From a virus, in IMG/VR virus record IMGVR_UViG_3300042402_004225, positions 1 to 23,263 of that record: 23,263 nucleotides of DNA. One strand, given 5' to 3'. Made by a program: the position numbers and the translations under genes. A model generated the notes under the pieces. That model was not told the DNA's origin. It ran no database searches and was given only the letters and a program-made list of their open reading frames with translations. Shown here piece by piece: positions 6,533 to 14,032 of the stretch (the first letter of the stretch is position 1; each line of letters begins with the position of its first letter).

Positions 6533-8209
6533 TTACTCCTCTTCAAATAAATTTGGTAATAAAATTGGTTTAGGTTGTTCTTTTTTAATCTTTTCAACCT
6601 TAACAGATCCCTCAATATCTAAATGCTGGTTAGCCATAGTAAAAGAATTAGTAGTTTTTTCTCCTTTAAATCCTCTAGTGCCTACAATTTGTTCCCAATA
6701 TCCTTTGGGTCTTGCATATTTGTCATCATTGACAATTGCCATTGCAGCTTCTCGAGTGGTAGCCGCAAATATACGTTCAACAATGTCTTCAAAATATTCA
6801 GCATCAACATGATCATGCCTCATCATTGCTGGGTGAGAACCAGCATCAAATTCTCTATTAGCACGTTGCACACTTTCAATATGAGTCCATACATTATGTC
6901 CCATCATCAATGCATAACTAAAGCTATCCCACGATGTCTTGCCTTCTTTGCCATTTTTATTTAGGTCGCCGGATTTGTATATACAAACATCTTTGATCTG
7001 AAGATGTTGGCTAATTGGGCTTTCGTCAAAATGATCAAAAATTCCATCTTGTAGTACAGCATCTCTGAATGTTCTAGTATCTGTTGCGTATTTTTTATCA
7101 TCAGCACTGGGACTCATTCTATATGACCATTTGCCTTCGTGTGTTAAATCAATTTGATGATACATTTGTCCATTTGCAGTGGCTAGAAAAGGACTTGCAC
7201 AGTCAAAACTTATTGTGAAGTTTGGATTAACGTATTTACGAACAGCACGTTGAATCACTGTAAGCAATACTGCCCATTCTAATTTACTTGTGCCTAGGAA
7301 GTGCATCCAATCGTGAACACCTTGTTGTAGTAGATTGTCATAACGCAAAGCAATTAATCGTTTTAATACAAGATGTACATCACACATGTTTTGCCCGCCC
7401 ATGGCCCAACCATCAAAGTGAGTGTCTGGGTATTTGGCAGGATCACAGAACTCTTTCATTTCTTCGTACCACTCATCTGCACTGGTATGATTGTCACCTT
7501 GTAAAACATTTAAGAATTTTGCACCACCGTTGTTTTTACCTTTACGATGAGCCATAAAATACAAGTTATTAAACTTGGTGGCGTCAACTGCTTCTTGTAA
7601 TGTAGTAATACCGCAGGCACGACTGGCTTTTTTATCGTGAATGACCCAAGTTGGAATATCAAGAATCATACCGTAATCAGCAATGCCGTCTAGCCATTTG
7701 AGAACACTATCTCTTTTCTTTTGTGCAGCGTCTAATAATTTTTGATAATCTTTCAGTGGATCTACTGTCACTACCTTGCCTTTTTTATTTGTCACAGTAG
7801 TGGTTCCCTGTGCAGCAAGATCTTTTAGTTTTTGCTGAACTTCTGCACTGGTTGGGTCTCTCCATTCACCTTCCCACAAGCCTTTGGCAATCTGGAATCC
7901 ACCTGAGTCACCTAACATAAAAGTACCCGGCTCACGTTTACGTACCATGTCTTCACTGGCATCTTCTTTAGTTAAATCTAAGTTTGCGTGTCCGCCTGAG
8001 TACAGACTCCACCGATAAGGAAATAAAGCTTTTTGACTGTTTAACCAGTTCATTTGCTCCATGTCTTGCATGCCCTGTGGCATACGAGCAGGATCAACAT
8101 AGTCATTGTTAACACGTTGTTTTCCTATAAAAGTTGCGTAAAATCCAGATATGGCAGGTAAAAACACTGCATAGTCTAATTGTTTGCTAGTTAAGTTATC
8201 TTGGGTCAT
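6533..8209 (-). CDS. dpdA: DpdA-like DNA 7-deazaguanine transglycosylase (TGT fold)
   Basis: The tRNA-guanine transglycosylase fold exchanges guanine for a 7-deazaguanine; DpdA members act on DNA. Numbered from the ATG at 8209 (558 aa), this protein has GDSGGFQIAKG near 100-110 (substrate-aspartate motif), ILDIPTW near 182-188, FLNVLQGD near 232-239, FDGWAMGGQN at 265-274 (the GYAIGG equivalent), a FLGTSKL segment near 304, and ISFDCASPF near 333-341 with the likely nucleophile Asp336. The CxCxxC zinc site of bacterial TGT is absent. The frame extends to a TTG at 8221, but the ATG is preferred; it overlaps the sulfotransferase-like stop by 14 bases. The C-terminal ~20 residues (KEQPKPILLPNLFEEE) form a charged tail, discussed under findings. 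FolE and a QueD-like protein downstream support a DNA-modification role. Confidence 0.8.
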   Translation of the reverse strand: MTQDNLTSKQLDYAVFLPAISGFYATFIGKQRVNNDYVDPARMPQGMQDMEQMNWLNSQKALFPYRWSLYSGGHANLDLTKEDASEDMVRKREPGTFMLGDSGGFQIAKGLWEGEWRDPTSAEVQQKLKDLAAQGTTTVTNKKGKVVTVDPLKDYQKLLDAAQKKRDSVLKWLDGIADYGMILDIPTWVIHDKKASRACGITTLQEAVDATKFNNLYFMAHRKGKNNGGAKFLNVLQGDNHTSADEWYEEMKEFCDPAKYPDTHFDGWAMGGQNMCDVHLVLKRLIALRYDNLLQQGVHDWMHFLGTSKLEWAVLLTVIQRAVRKYVNPNFTISFDCASPFLATANGQMYHQIDLTHEGKWSYRMSPSADDKKYATDTRTFRDAVLQDGIFDHFDESPISQHLQIKDVCIYKSGDLNKNGKEGKTSWDSFSYALMMGHNVWTHIESVQRANREFDAGSHPAMMRHDHVDAEYFEDIVERIFAATTREAAMAIVNDDKYARPKGYWEQIVGTRGFKGEKTTNSFTMANQHLDIEGSVKVEKIKKEQPKPILLPNLFEEE

Positions 8210-8816
8210 TGTAAAATTCAATACTGTTTATAAATTCGTAATCTTCTTTATAAGCCTGTACTACTCGTGCTTTTAAATCTGGATTGTTTGTAATTTGTTT
8301 TTTGATAAATTTTGATACTTGTTCAGTATCGTAATTGGATTCAGATTTATTGGCATCAACTATACTAGTTGTATTTAGATCTTGTCCAAGAAACGAATTA
8401 ATTTGCGGAATTAAATTCTCGTTATAACGAATGAACACAGGATTATAATCAAGTATTTGTTTAACGTATTTTACTTGATGATCGGTATGATCGTCAAATA
8501 TTACTTGATCGAAGATAATTCGTTTTGTTAGATCGTTGTAATCTTCGACAAAGTGATCACTACCGTATCCATAACCAAACAAATGTAGTGCAGCATAGGT
8601 AGCAAAACCACTGATCCATCGATCTATTGGATCGCGAATGAATGCTATTGTGGTTTTAATATCAGAGGAATTTTCTAAGATATTCCAGTGTAGCCAATGA
8701 TTTTCTTTTAGTACATTGGTCAAGTATGTACTTGCGTTCTTTGGAATATTTAGATAAAATATTTCCCGATTTGGGGATAGCATCCCTCCACCGGGGTAAT
8801 ATCCTTGATCCTGCAT
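8196..8816 (-). CDS. Sulfotransferase-like protein B
   Basis: The 206-aa protein carries a better-kept sulfotransferase signature than its relative further along: YLNIPKNASTYLTNVL (about 21-36, 5'-phosphosulfate loop) and IAFIRDPIDRWISGF (57-71, 3'-phosphate motif). The shared N-terminal layout (M-x-DQ-x-Y, then the loop about 25 residues in) indicates the two genes are paralogues that now flank dpdA. Its ATG shares one base with the clamp stop codon (TAATG), and its 3' end overlaps dpdA, so it is read with both. The acceptor is unknown: cell-surface sugars, virion glycans or a DNA adduct are all possible. The family also includes sequence relatives whose activity is untested. Confidence 0.75.
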   Translation of the reverse strand: MQDQGYYPGGGMLSPNREIFYLNIPKNASTYLTNVLKENHWLHWNILENSSDIKTTIAFIRDPIDRWISGFATYAALHLFGYGYGSDHFVEDYNDLTKRIIFDQVIFDDHTDHQVKYVKQILDYNPVFIRYNENLIPQINSFLGQDLNTTSIVDANKSESNYDTEQVSKFIKKQITNNPDLKARVVQAYKEDYEFINSIEFYNDPR

Positions 8817-9538
8817 TACTTGGTCTGTGCTGGCAAGATATAGTTGTAAACAGCCAGACCTGAATCAACAGTGATCTGTGCTGCGCCTTCATCACTAAAG
8901 CGAATCATTTTGTCGCCTGGTAGACTCAAAATACCAATAACAGCAGCAACTGGCCAGTGCCAAGCTTTGGTCAAACTGCCAGCCACATCATGAGCAAACA
9001 CAAAATTACCAGCATGACTCGAATGGTCACCAAAGTAAAATACTAGATTGTTATTTTCTACCCGGGCAACAAATGTTGTTTCTTCGCTGTTGGCTTGAGC
9101 CTGAAATTTTAAACGCTGAATACTTGCAACGCTTGGTTCAATTTCTACACCCCACTTGACACCTTTAAACTTTACAGTTTTTAATTTGTCATTGACTACA
9201 TTCGCAGTCATTAGGCGATAGTCATTTTTAAAATCGCCGTTTTTATTCTTAAAAGAAATACCATCAGGATCGCCGCCTTCTTTTTTAGTAATTACAATAG
9301 CAGCATCTTCTTTGTATTCGGGAATGTTTAGGATAGTGTTTAGTTTACCTAGACTAGGCATACCAAAAGTTCCAATGAATTCAGGAACCGGATTGTGAAA
9401 CTGTGCTTGAATGATTGCAACTCGATCTTCGCTAACTGCATCAATGACAGTAGTTGAATCTGTGCCTGTAATTTTTACCAAATCAATGAAACCGAGGCCA
9501 TGAGTGTGCTGTACAATGTCGTGTAAATAGTCTTTCAT
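8816..9538 (-). CDS. 45: Sliding clamp, T4 gp45-like
   Basis: This is the DNA polymerase processivity clamp; in T4 it also tethers the late-transcription sigma factor. The 240-aa length is close to T4 gp45 (228). GTFGMPSLGKLNTILNI (about 57-73) aligns with the gp45 AIYDLNGFLGILSLV segment. The stretch from about 147 (PSVASIQRLKFQAQA) to the VARVENNNLVFYFGD strand pair matches the start of the second clamp domain. The C-terminus (ITVDSGLAVYNYILPA) forms the last strands. The ATG at 9538 has a GGAG Shine-Dalgarno and its own sigma70-type promoter about 20 bases upstream. It heads the modification gene series, directly followed by a sulfotransferase-like gene. Confidence 0.82.
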   Translation of the reverse strand: MKDYLHDIVQHTHGLGFIDLVKITGTDSTTVIDAVSEDRVAIIQAQFHNPVPEFIGTFGMPSLGKLNTILNIPEYKEDAAIVITKKEGGDPDGISFKNKNGDFKNDYRLMTANVVNDKLKTVKFKGVKWGVEIEPSVASIQRLKFQAQANSEETTFVARVENNNLVFYFGDHSSHAGNFVFAHDVAGSLTKAWHWPVAAVIGILSLPGDKMIRFSDEGAAQITVDSGLAVYNYILPAQTK

Positions 9539-9560
9539 TTAGATCTCCAATAATAGTGTA

Positions 9561-9589
9561 AGTTTAGCAAAGATATTTAGACAAGTCAA
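9561..9589 (-). promoter_or_regulatory. Sigma70-type promoter for the sliding clamp gene
   Basis: On the minus strand, TTGACT (9589-9584) and TAAACT (9566-9561) are separated by 17 bases. The -35 matches consensus at 5 of 6 and the -10 at 4 of 6. The expected start near 9554 gives a leader of about 16 bases that includes the GGAG ribosome site. The -35 overlaps the stop codon of the methyltransferase gene. A TCTAAATA octamer (9581-9574) within the spacer could also serve as a late element. Confidence 0.6.
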
Positions 9590-10518
9590 TGGCTAATATG
9601 TTTTATTTCACCAAGTGCTTGTGATGCTTTTATTGAATTTAGGACACCCGGTTTTTTAAATTCAATAAATGAATGTGACGGATCAGAGTTATAACTGATA
9701 ACAGTTTCAAACCCTATACTTTCTGCCATCGGTACCAGTACGGATTCTGGTACGTAAGTCATAAAATAACTTTCTGCAAGGCCAGCCGATGTTGATAAAT
9801 CGGCATTATTATAAGTGAAAATAATAGTGCCTCCGGGTCGCAGCCATTCCATAGCTCGTATTAACAATTGTTTGATACTGTCAATACTGAGATAATTAAA
9901 AAAATTAAAACTAAAGATCAATCCAAATTGATTTTTTGGTAAGTTATTGATCTTATAAAAATCGTGTATCAAATATTTTCTTACTCTGCCTCGATATAGG
10001 TCCGGAAATTGCTCAACAGCAGATGTAAGGAACTCTGGAAATACATCAGCAATGTACAAGGGATCACTTGCAACTAACAGTTTGGTCCAATCACCGTCCC
10101 TACATCCAATTTCAAGAGCAGGATATTTCCAATTACTATACAAATTAATTCTTTGTGCAATCTCCTCGAGGAATTTATCGTTCTCGGGCATGACTCTAAC
10201 TTTTCGAATAAATTCTGGGCTTGCATATTTTAATTCAGTTTGATAATTCTCTTGAAAAAATCTACTTGATAACGAAGTGATCTTTTCTTGAATTTCTTCG
10301 TAAATCAAATGAACATTTTTTGTATCTTGATCTAAATCGGCAATTATTTTTTTGTGATCTTCGGCTGCAGATAAAATTTTGTCTGTAATGTCTTGATCTA
10401 TATTGAATGTTAATGCTTGTAATCGTGCGTAATTTTTTTCAATTTCTGTTTTAATAATTGAATTGTCTAGTACTTTAGCTAGTTGATTGCGTAATTGTAC
10501 AAGCTCAGATAAATTCAT
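9586..10518 (-). CDS. Coiled-coil class I SAM-dependent methyltransferase
   Basis: The 310-aa protein joins an N-terminal ~90-residue helical, coiled-coil-like region to a class I methyltransferase domain. Motif I is ALEIGCRDGDW (134-144), followed by the DPLYIADVFPEF acidic-loop region. FGLIFSFNFFNYL resembles motif IV, and EWLRPGGTIIFTYNNAD is the typical post-motif beta-hairpin. Closest in style are small-molecule or sugar methyltransferases rather than DNA methylases; no DPPY-type motif is present. It sits between polymerase and clamp. There is no strong Shine-Dalgarno at its ATG, but an AATAAATA octamer lies 23 bases upstream. The N-terminal extension may mediate oligomerisation or binding to a partner. 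Substrate unknown. Confidence 0.75.
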   Translation of the reverse strand: MNLSELVQLRNQLAKVLDNSIIKTEIEKNYARLQALTFNIDQDITDKILSAAEDHKKIIADLDQDTKNVHLIYEEIQEKITSLSSRFFQENYQTELKYASPEFIRKVRVMPENDKFLEEIAQRINLYSNWKYPALEIGCRDGDWTKLLVASDPLYIADVFPEFLTSAVEQFPDLYRGRVRKYLIHDFYKINNLPKNQFGLIFSFNFFNYLSIDSIKQLLIRAMEWLRPGGTIIFTYNNADLSTSAGLAESYFMTYVPESVLVPMAESIGFETVISYNSDPSHSFIEFKKPGVLNSIKASQALGEIKHISH

Positions 10519-10541
10519 CGAAAAGCACCATTATGTGCATA

Positions 10542-10549
10542 TATTTATT
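10542..10549 (-). promoter_or_regulatory. T4-late-like promoter element upstream of methyltransferase gene
   Basis: AATAAATA on the minus strand ends 23 bases before the methyltransferase ATG and overlaps the polymerase stop. It matches the TATAAATA late-promoter type of T4-like phages at 7 of 8. Three other octamers of this kind lie at nearly the same distance from other starts in this window. Alone it is a short AT-rich match. Confidence 0.45.
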
Positions 10550-13205
10550 CAAACGTGAACAGGCTATCAAATGTTGTCTTGATATCGGTATGACTGGGAA
10601 TATCCCAGTCTAGTACACCTAATAGATTTTCTACCTTCTGATCTACAATAGTAGCTTCCATCAAGCCGTCATCAAATGGCAAGTCTTTGAACCATTGTGG
10701 AATATGACTCTCGTCTGTTGGATAGCCTACACTAGTATAACCTAGTGCGTTATCCTTTAGCTTACACACAATAGTTTTCATACCATCAACAATAGCCATG
10801 CTGTACTGATCACCATGCATACGTCGTAGATTGTTCCAATTCAATGCTGCACGTACATGTCCTGGCATGTTTGCACGACCCAACCGTTCTTCTTCTTTGC
10901 CATACTTGGTCAAGTTGTTTACACGTTTAGGTGTGCCTTTTTCCCATGCAGGTCTATCTTGGAAGGCTATCTTAAATTCACGCACACGATCGTATATTTC
11001 TTCTCGCTCGGCACCAGTTAGTACCGCAGTCAATAGTTCACTCAAGAAGTCTTGTACAACCTTGGGAGTATCTGACCGCTTGAGATCAAGACCCATTGCT
11101 TTGACTTTACCAGGTTTGCCGTGAGTATCTAGTCTATGTCCTTCAAGATCATATATAAGAACCGCATAACGTTTCTTCTTTATGAACAGTCCCTTTGACG
11201 CAACGAGCTCACGTCCTCCTTTAATAAGTTCGCCCATGGTTCTAGGCACGTGACAAGCTCGTTCCATAAAGGCGGGAAAACTTGCGTTGACTTGGTCGGC
11301 AATTGAATCATAGAGTTGGGCACAGATTTCTTTGTTCCATTCCATTCTACCTGCTTCAACTTCTGATCTAACCGCAGGCCAAGCAGTAAAATAGCATGAA
11401 TCAGTGTCTCCGTAGATGATACTTTCACCCGTATGGTCATACTCTCCGAATATGCATTCATTGATATATGCATCCATATGTCTGGCAATGATACGTCCAG
11501 TGAGCGTAGTAGATTGACCAATCCTTTTATCGAAAAATCTACAACCTGGATTGAGAATCGCTCCGTAGAGACTGTTAAGGTTAATCTTTTTGACCAGCTG
11601 TCGCTTGTCCCAGAATGCCTTGTCCTCATCAGTTGCGGCTTCTTTTTTCTTGGCTTGCAGTTCCTTACGCTCCGCATACCACCTCTCTAGTAGTCCTGGT
11701 ACAACAGCTTTTTTTTCATAGCTAAAGATAGTTCCATTGGCACTTAGCATCCAGGGTTGATTGCTATCAAAAATCATGCGCCAGATGTCAGCAGCACTCA
11801 TTACATCCGATCCGCCGGCTTCCCAATCAATAGTAATTTCTGTTCCGGGTTCGGCATTCATTACCGCAGTGTATTCAAGACTACCAAACATGTTTTCCCA
11901 TGCATCAGCAAAACTACTACCAGCAGTCATTTTGTCTTGAATATATCTGTCAGTCATTATTGGCCGGAGTTGACCAATGATTGATTCTTGTGCCATGTTA
12001 AGAGCGCGGATTGCTGACGGGTAGAGACTGTTGATGTCGATTGCGCCGATCCAGTCGTGCATGCCTTTTTTGGGGAAAGCAACATAGGCACCTGCTGCTT
12101 GTGTGTCACCTTGATCATCTCTGTTTCTCCTATTAGGTACTACCATTCCACGTTGATGTGCTTCGTTAATAATTGCTTGCTCAGTGACTGCTACGGCACC
12201 CATTGTTGTTTGTAGCAACACGGTATTGTCATGTGCAAGTTCGTTTGCTAAATCCAAGAAACGCAGTTTCTTGTCTAGTTTTGCGACCAGCATGGTATCT
12301 TGTCTGTTATAGTCAATGAACTTGGGAAAGTCTTTGTTGTATAACTGATCAAGTGTGCCTTCGTACTGGGTTTTGCGTTCGTCTAGTTCGTATTCTCCAA
12401 TGGCATCTAGGCTATAGCTGTGACGTTCTTCGTAAGTGTATTTGCGATACAGTTGCATATAGTCCATATGCACACGACCAATTAGATCAAACGTTAGATT
12501 CTCTGCACCAAAGCGTTCGAATGTGCGCTGTTTGGGCAGTTGTCCCCACAGGCAGAATCTACGTGTATCATCTTTATTCAATACCTTGGTGGTACGCATG
12601 ACCATGTACGGAATATCAAAACCTTCACTGTTCCACCCACTTAGAATATCTGCATCGTCAATTAGATCTAAAAAAGTGTTTAGTAGATCCTCTTCACGCT
12701 CAAACAGGAAACAGTTATCATATCGATCACAAATTTCTTGAGCAGTCGCCCAGCTATAACTTTTAGGTGGCACAACCAGTGTGACCAGTTTATCCATCCA
12801 ATCTAGATAAACACTGATAGCAGTAATAGGATTAAACGGATCATCGGGCCGACTAAAACCTCTTACTGGGTCGAAGTCAACCTCAATGTCGAAAAATGCC
12901 GTTTGTAGTTTTGGTGATTCTGCGCCCAAGTAGTTTTCTTCAAGGCATCGGAATACTGGATTAATATCCGACTCCCAAAGTTGTTTGTTAGAGTTAATAC
13001 GTAGTTCTTTTTGAAACTCTTTATTTGAACGACTTGAAAACCTAGCAACAGGAGTACCGTAGACAGTACGGAACTTACCGCGAGGGTCATCATAGTAAAA
13101 GATATAGTTGGCTGGATATTCTTGGTAAACTCGCCCACCTTGGACTCGTTCAACAATGTGGATGCGATCCTGATTGCGATCATAAAGTGCGTCAACATAA
13201 CTCAT
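10545..13205 (-). CDS. 43: DNA polymerase, family B, T4 gp43-like
   Basis: The replicative polymerase with 3'-5' proofreading exonuclease; 886 aa against 898 in T4. Exonuclease motifs: FFDIEVDF (Asp106, Glu108), ILSGWNSEGFDIPY (187-200) and YNRQD (299-303). Polymerase motifs: A, DINSLYPS (390-397); B, KINLNSLYG (540-548); C, YGDTDS (598-603). All metal-binding aspartates are kept, there is no intein, and the frame is uninterrupted. The C-terminal TTFDSLFTFE resembles the short clamp-binding tail of T4/RB69 polymerases. The ATG at 13205 is supported by the matching T4-type N-terminus (YVDALYDRNQDRIHIVERV) but has no Shine-Dalgarno; a strong -10 ends only six bases upstream. It is followed by the methyltransferase and clamp genes. 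Confidence 0.97.
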   Translation of the reverse strand: MSYVDALYDRNQDRIHIVERVQGGRVYQEYPANYIFYYDDPRGKFRTVYGTPVARFSSRSNKEFQKELRINSNKQLWESDINPVFRCLEENYLGAESPKLQTAFFDIEVDFDPVRGFSRPDDPFNPITAISVYLDWMDKLVTLVVPPKSYSWATAQEICDRYDNCFLFEREEDLLNTFLDLIDDADILSGWNSEGFDIPYMVMRTTKVLNKDDTRRFCLWGQLPKQRTFERFGAENLTFDLIGRVHMDYMQLYRKYTYEERHSYSLDAIGEYELDERKTQYEGTLDQLYNKDFPKFIDYNRQDTMLVAKLDKKLRFLDLANELAHDNTVLLQTTMGAVAVTEQAIINEAHQRGMVVPNRRNRDDQGDTQAAGAYVAFPKKGMHDWIGAIDINSLYPSAIRALNMAQESIIGQLRPIMTDRYIQDKMTAGSSFADAWENMFGSLEYTAVMNAEPGTEITIDWEAGGSDVMSAADIWRMIFDSNQPWMLSANGTIFSYEKKAVVPGLLERWYAERKELQAKKKEAATDEDKAFWDKRQLVKKINLNSLYGAILNPGCRFFDKRIGQSTTLTGRIIARHMDAYINECIFGEYDHTGESIIYGDTDSCYFTAWPAVRSEVEAGRMEWNKEICAQLYDSIADQVNASFPAFMERACHVPRTMGELIKGGRELVASKGLFIKKKRYAVLIYDLEGHRLDTHGKPGKVKAMGLDLKRSDTPKVVQDFLSELLTAVLTGAEREEIYDRVREFKIAFQDRPAWEKGTPKRVNNLTKYGKEEERLGRANMPGHVRAALNWNNLRRMHGDQYSMAIVDGMKTIVCKLKDNALGYTSVGYPTDESHIPQWFKDLPFDDGLMEATIVDQKVENLLGVLDWDIPSHTDIKTTFDSLFTFE

Positions 13206-13211
13206 GTGTGT

Positions 13212-13240
13212 ATTATATTATTTTTTAAACAAGAAATCAA
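13212..13240 (-). promoter_or_regulatory. Strong sigma70-type promoter for DNA polymerase, leaderless
   Basis: On the minus strand, TTGATT (13240-13235) and a perfect TATAAT (13217-13212) are separated by exactly 17 bases. The six bases ACACAC follow, then the polymerase ATG at 13205. The usual start, seven bases after the -10, would be the A of the ATG, so the transcript would have no leader, in agreement with the missing ribosome site. The element overlaps the 3' end of the 44-aa membrane protein gene. Confidence 0.7.
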
Positions 13241-13352
13241 CTATGTATTCGCAAGCTCGTGCAAAATACAATCCGGTAATCATTACAACAGAAATCACTA
13301 CCCCTAATGCGATCCAATATGCAAACATCATTAGCACAGTCGATAATATCAT
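13218..13352 (-). CDS. 44-aa single-pass membrane protein
   Basis: I read this short frame directly: ATG at 13352 to TAA at 13218. The product starts MILSTVLMMFAYWIALGVV and continues with a hydrophobic stretch to about residue 30 (ISVVMITGLYFA), then the short polar tail CEYIVDFLFKK. It forms one long transmembrane helix. The ATG overlaps the previous stop as ATGA, and AAGGA lies 8 bases upstream. The polymerase promoter is laid over its 3' end. No family recognised; a small membrane protein of the host-takeover type is possible. Confidence 0.7.
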   Translation of the reverse strand: MILSTVLMMFAYWIALGVVISVVMITGLYFARACEYIVDFLFKK

Positions 13353-13636
13353 GTAAGCATCCTTACTAGACCTACGGAGTCAATGGTAGTAAGCAGGATG
13401 TAGTTAGCAAGCATGCCAAAAGATTTCCTGCTATAAGCAGCCCAAGCATAGATAGCGCAGCCAAGAATCCACACAGGGTAAAGAACCAAGAGGGGAGGGT
13501 TTGGTACGGTAAATGCCATGACAAGGCTACACCCAATACTAATAAGCCAAGCAACCAGCTCGGCAGCAAAGCGAGTAGGATGGCTGCGCCAATCATCTTG
13601 TATCCATTGAATTATACCTGATACAACATTGATCAA
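13349..13636 (-). CDS. Conserved phage membrane protein, 95 aa
   Basis: The product begins with an amphipathic segment (WIQDDWRSHPTRFAAELVAW). Hydrophobic segments follow near 24-42 and 48-67, then SFGMLANYILLTTIDSVGLV (72-91), so about three membrane passes are likely. From memory, unknown proteins with the DW-x-x-HPTRF and SFGMLANY blocks occur in T4-like cyanophages. The start is a TTG at 13636 that overlaps the previous stop as TTGA; no in-frame ATG occurs before residue 40, and the conserved N-terminal block needs this start. It overlaps the 44-aa membrane gene by 4 bases. Confidence 0.72.
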   Translation of the reverse strand: MINVVSGIIQWIQDDWRSHPTRFAAELVAWLISIGCSLVMAFTVPNPPLLVLYPVWILGCAIYAWAAYSRKSFGMLANYILLTTIDSVGLVRMLT

Positions 13637-13893
13637 AGAGTTTTGCCTACAGTCTGTAAAATAGTGTTTAGTTCTTCGTTGTCGGCGTTTTCGTCGCCTA
13701 GTTTACTTTTGTGTGCAATTTTAATTGCTTTTTTAAGAATGGCAGGTTTGATTTCCATTTCTTCGGCAATGGCTTTGATAGTATCACTCAACCCTGCATT
13801 AAGGTCTTCAACCTCTTGCATGACTGCCATGCCTTCGTTGATAATTTGTGTCAGTTTAGCTTTTTGTTCGGAAGAGAACATACGTGAGCTCAT
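13633..13893 (-). CDS. dsbA: DsbA-like double-stranded DNA-binding protein
   Basis: T4 DsbA is a small helical double-stranded-DNA-binding protein implicated in late transcription. This 86-aa product has the same plan: an acidic helical N-terminal half (FSSEQKAKLTQIINEGMAVM, VEDLNAGLSD) and the block IKAIAEEMEIKPAILKKAIK, which resembles the T4 region with a helix-turn-helix-like EE-x-x-I-x-x-x-x-LKKAI pattern. An acidic tail follows. A TTAGGAGATTTT leader precedes the ATG. It is the first gene of the replication block and has its own sigma70-type promoter. The T4 match is by pattern from memory, so the symbol is tentative. Confidence 0.6.
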   Translation of the reverse strand: MSSRMFSSEQKAKLTQIINEGMAVMQEVEDLNAGLSDTIKAIAEEMEIKPAILKKAIKIAHKSKLGDENADNEELNTILQTVGKTL

Positions 13894-13917
13894 AAAATCT
13901 CCTAAGTTAAAAACAAT

Positions 13918-13946
13918 ATTGTAGATGAATGTGTTTGTAATTGCAA
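13918..13946 (-). promoter_or_regulatory. Sigma70-type promoter of the replication block
   Basis: On the minus strand, TTGCAA (13946-13941) and TACAAT (13923-13918) are 17 bases apart, matching consensus at 4 and 5 of 6. The expected start near 13911 gives a leader of about 18 bases containing the AGGAG ribosome site of the DsbA-like gene. It lies in the longest gap between genes in the window (13894-14028). Confidence 0.65.
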
Positions 13947-13963
13947 GAAAATTTTGCTCACTT

Positions 13964-14032
13964 TCAACCTCGGGGCACGACTCCTTTGGTTGGCGCAGCA
14001 GCCGCGCACACCGGTCCTAAGGGTGTTCTTAT
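13964..14032 (-). other. GC-rich structured stretch; possible -1 frameshift extension
   Basis: This stretch is much richer in G and C than its surroundings. On the minus strand it can form ACACC/GGTGT, GCGC/GCGC and CAACC/GGTTG stems (the last at 13992-13965). It begins just after a CCTAAAAAATAA sequence that ends the 59-aa gene. A -1 slip on the A run would add 22 residues (IRTPLGPVCAAAAPTKGVVP, then RG) before a TGA at 13966-13964. No U-run follows the stems, so it is not a clear terminator. It could equally be a regulatory RNA element. No tRNA cloverleaf can be drawn. Confidence 0.35.

Noticed and set aside
11180-11677. 165-aa minus-strand frame inside the polymerase gene
   Set aside because: It is out of frame within the motif B and C region of the polymerase, which is fully conserved; no ribosome site or family signature.
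10545-13205. Intein or intron in the polymerase gene
   Set aside because: Exonuclease and polymerase motifs follow at normal spacing and the total length matches T4 gp43.
281-13924. Plus-strand open frames (for example near 564-869, 626-991 and 13643-13924)
   Set aside because: They lie opposite strongly supported minus-strand genes, lack ribosome sites, and have compositions typical of reverse-complement reading.
13964-14022. GC-rich stretch as a tRNA
   Set aside because: No cloverleaf with a T-loop and a 7-bp acceptor stem can be formed on either strand; only separate short stems.
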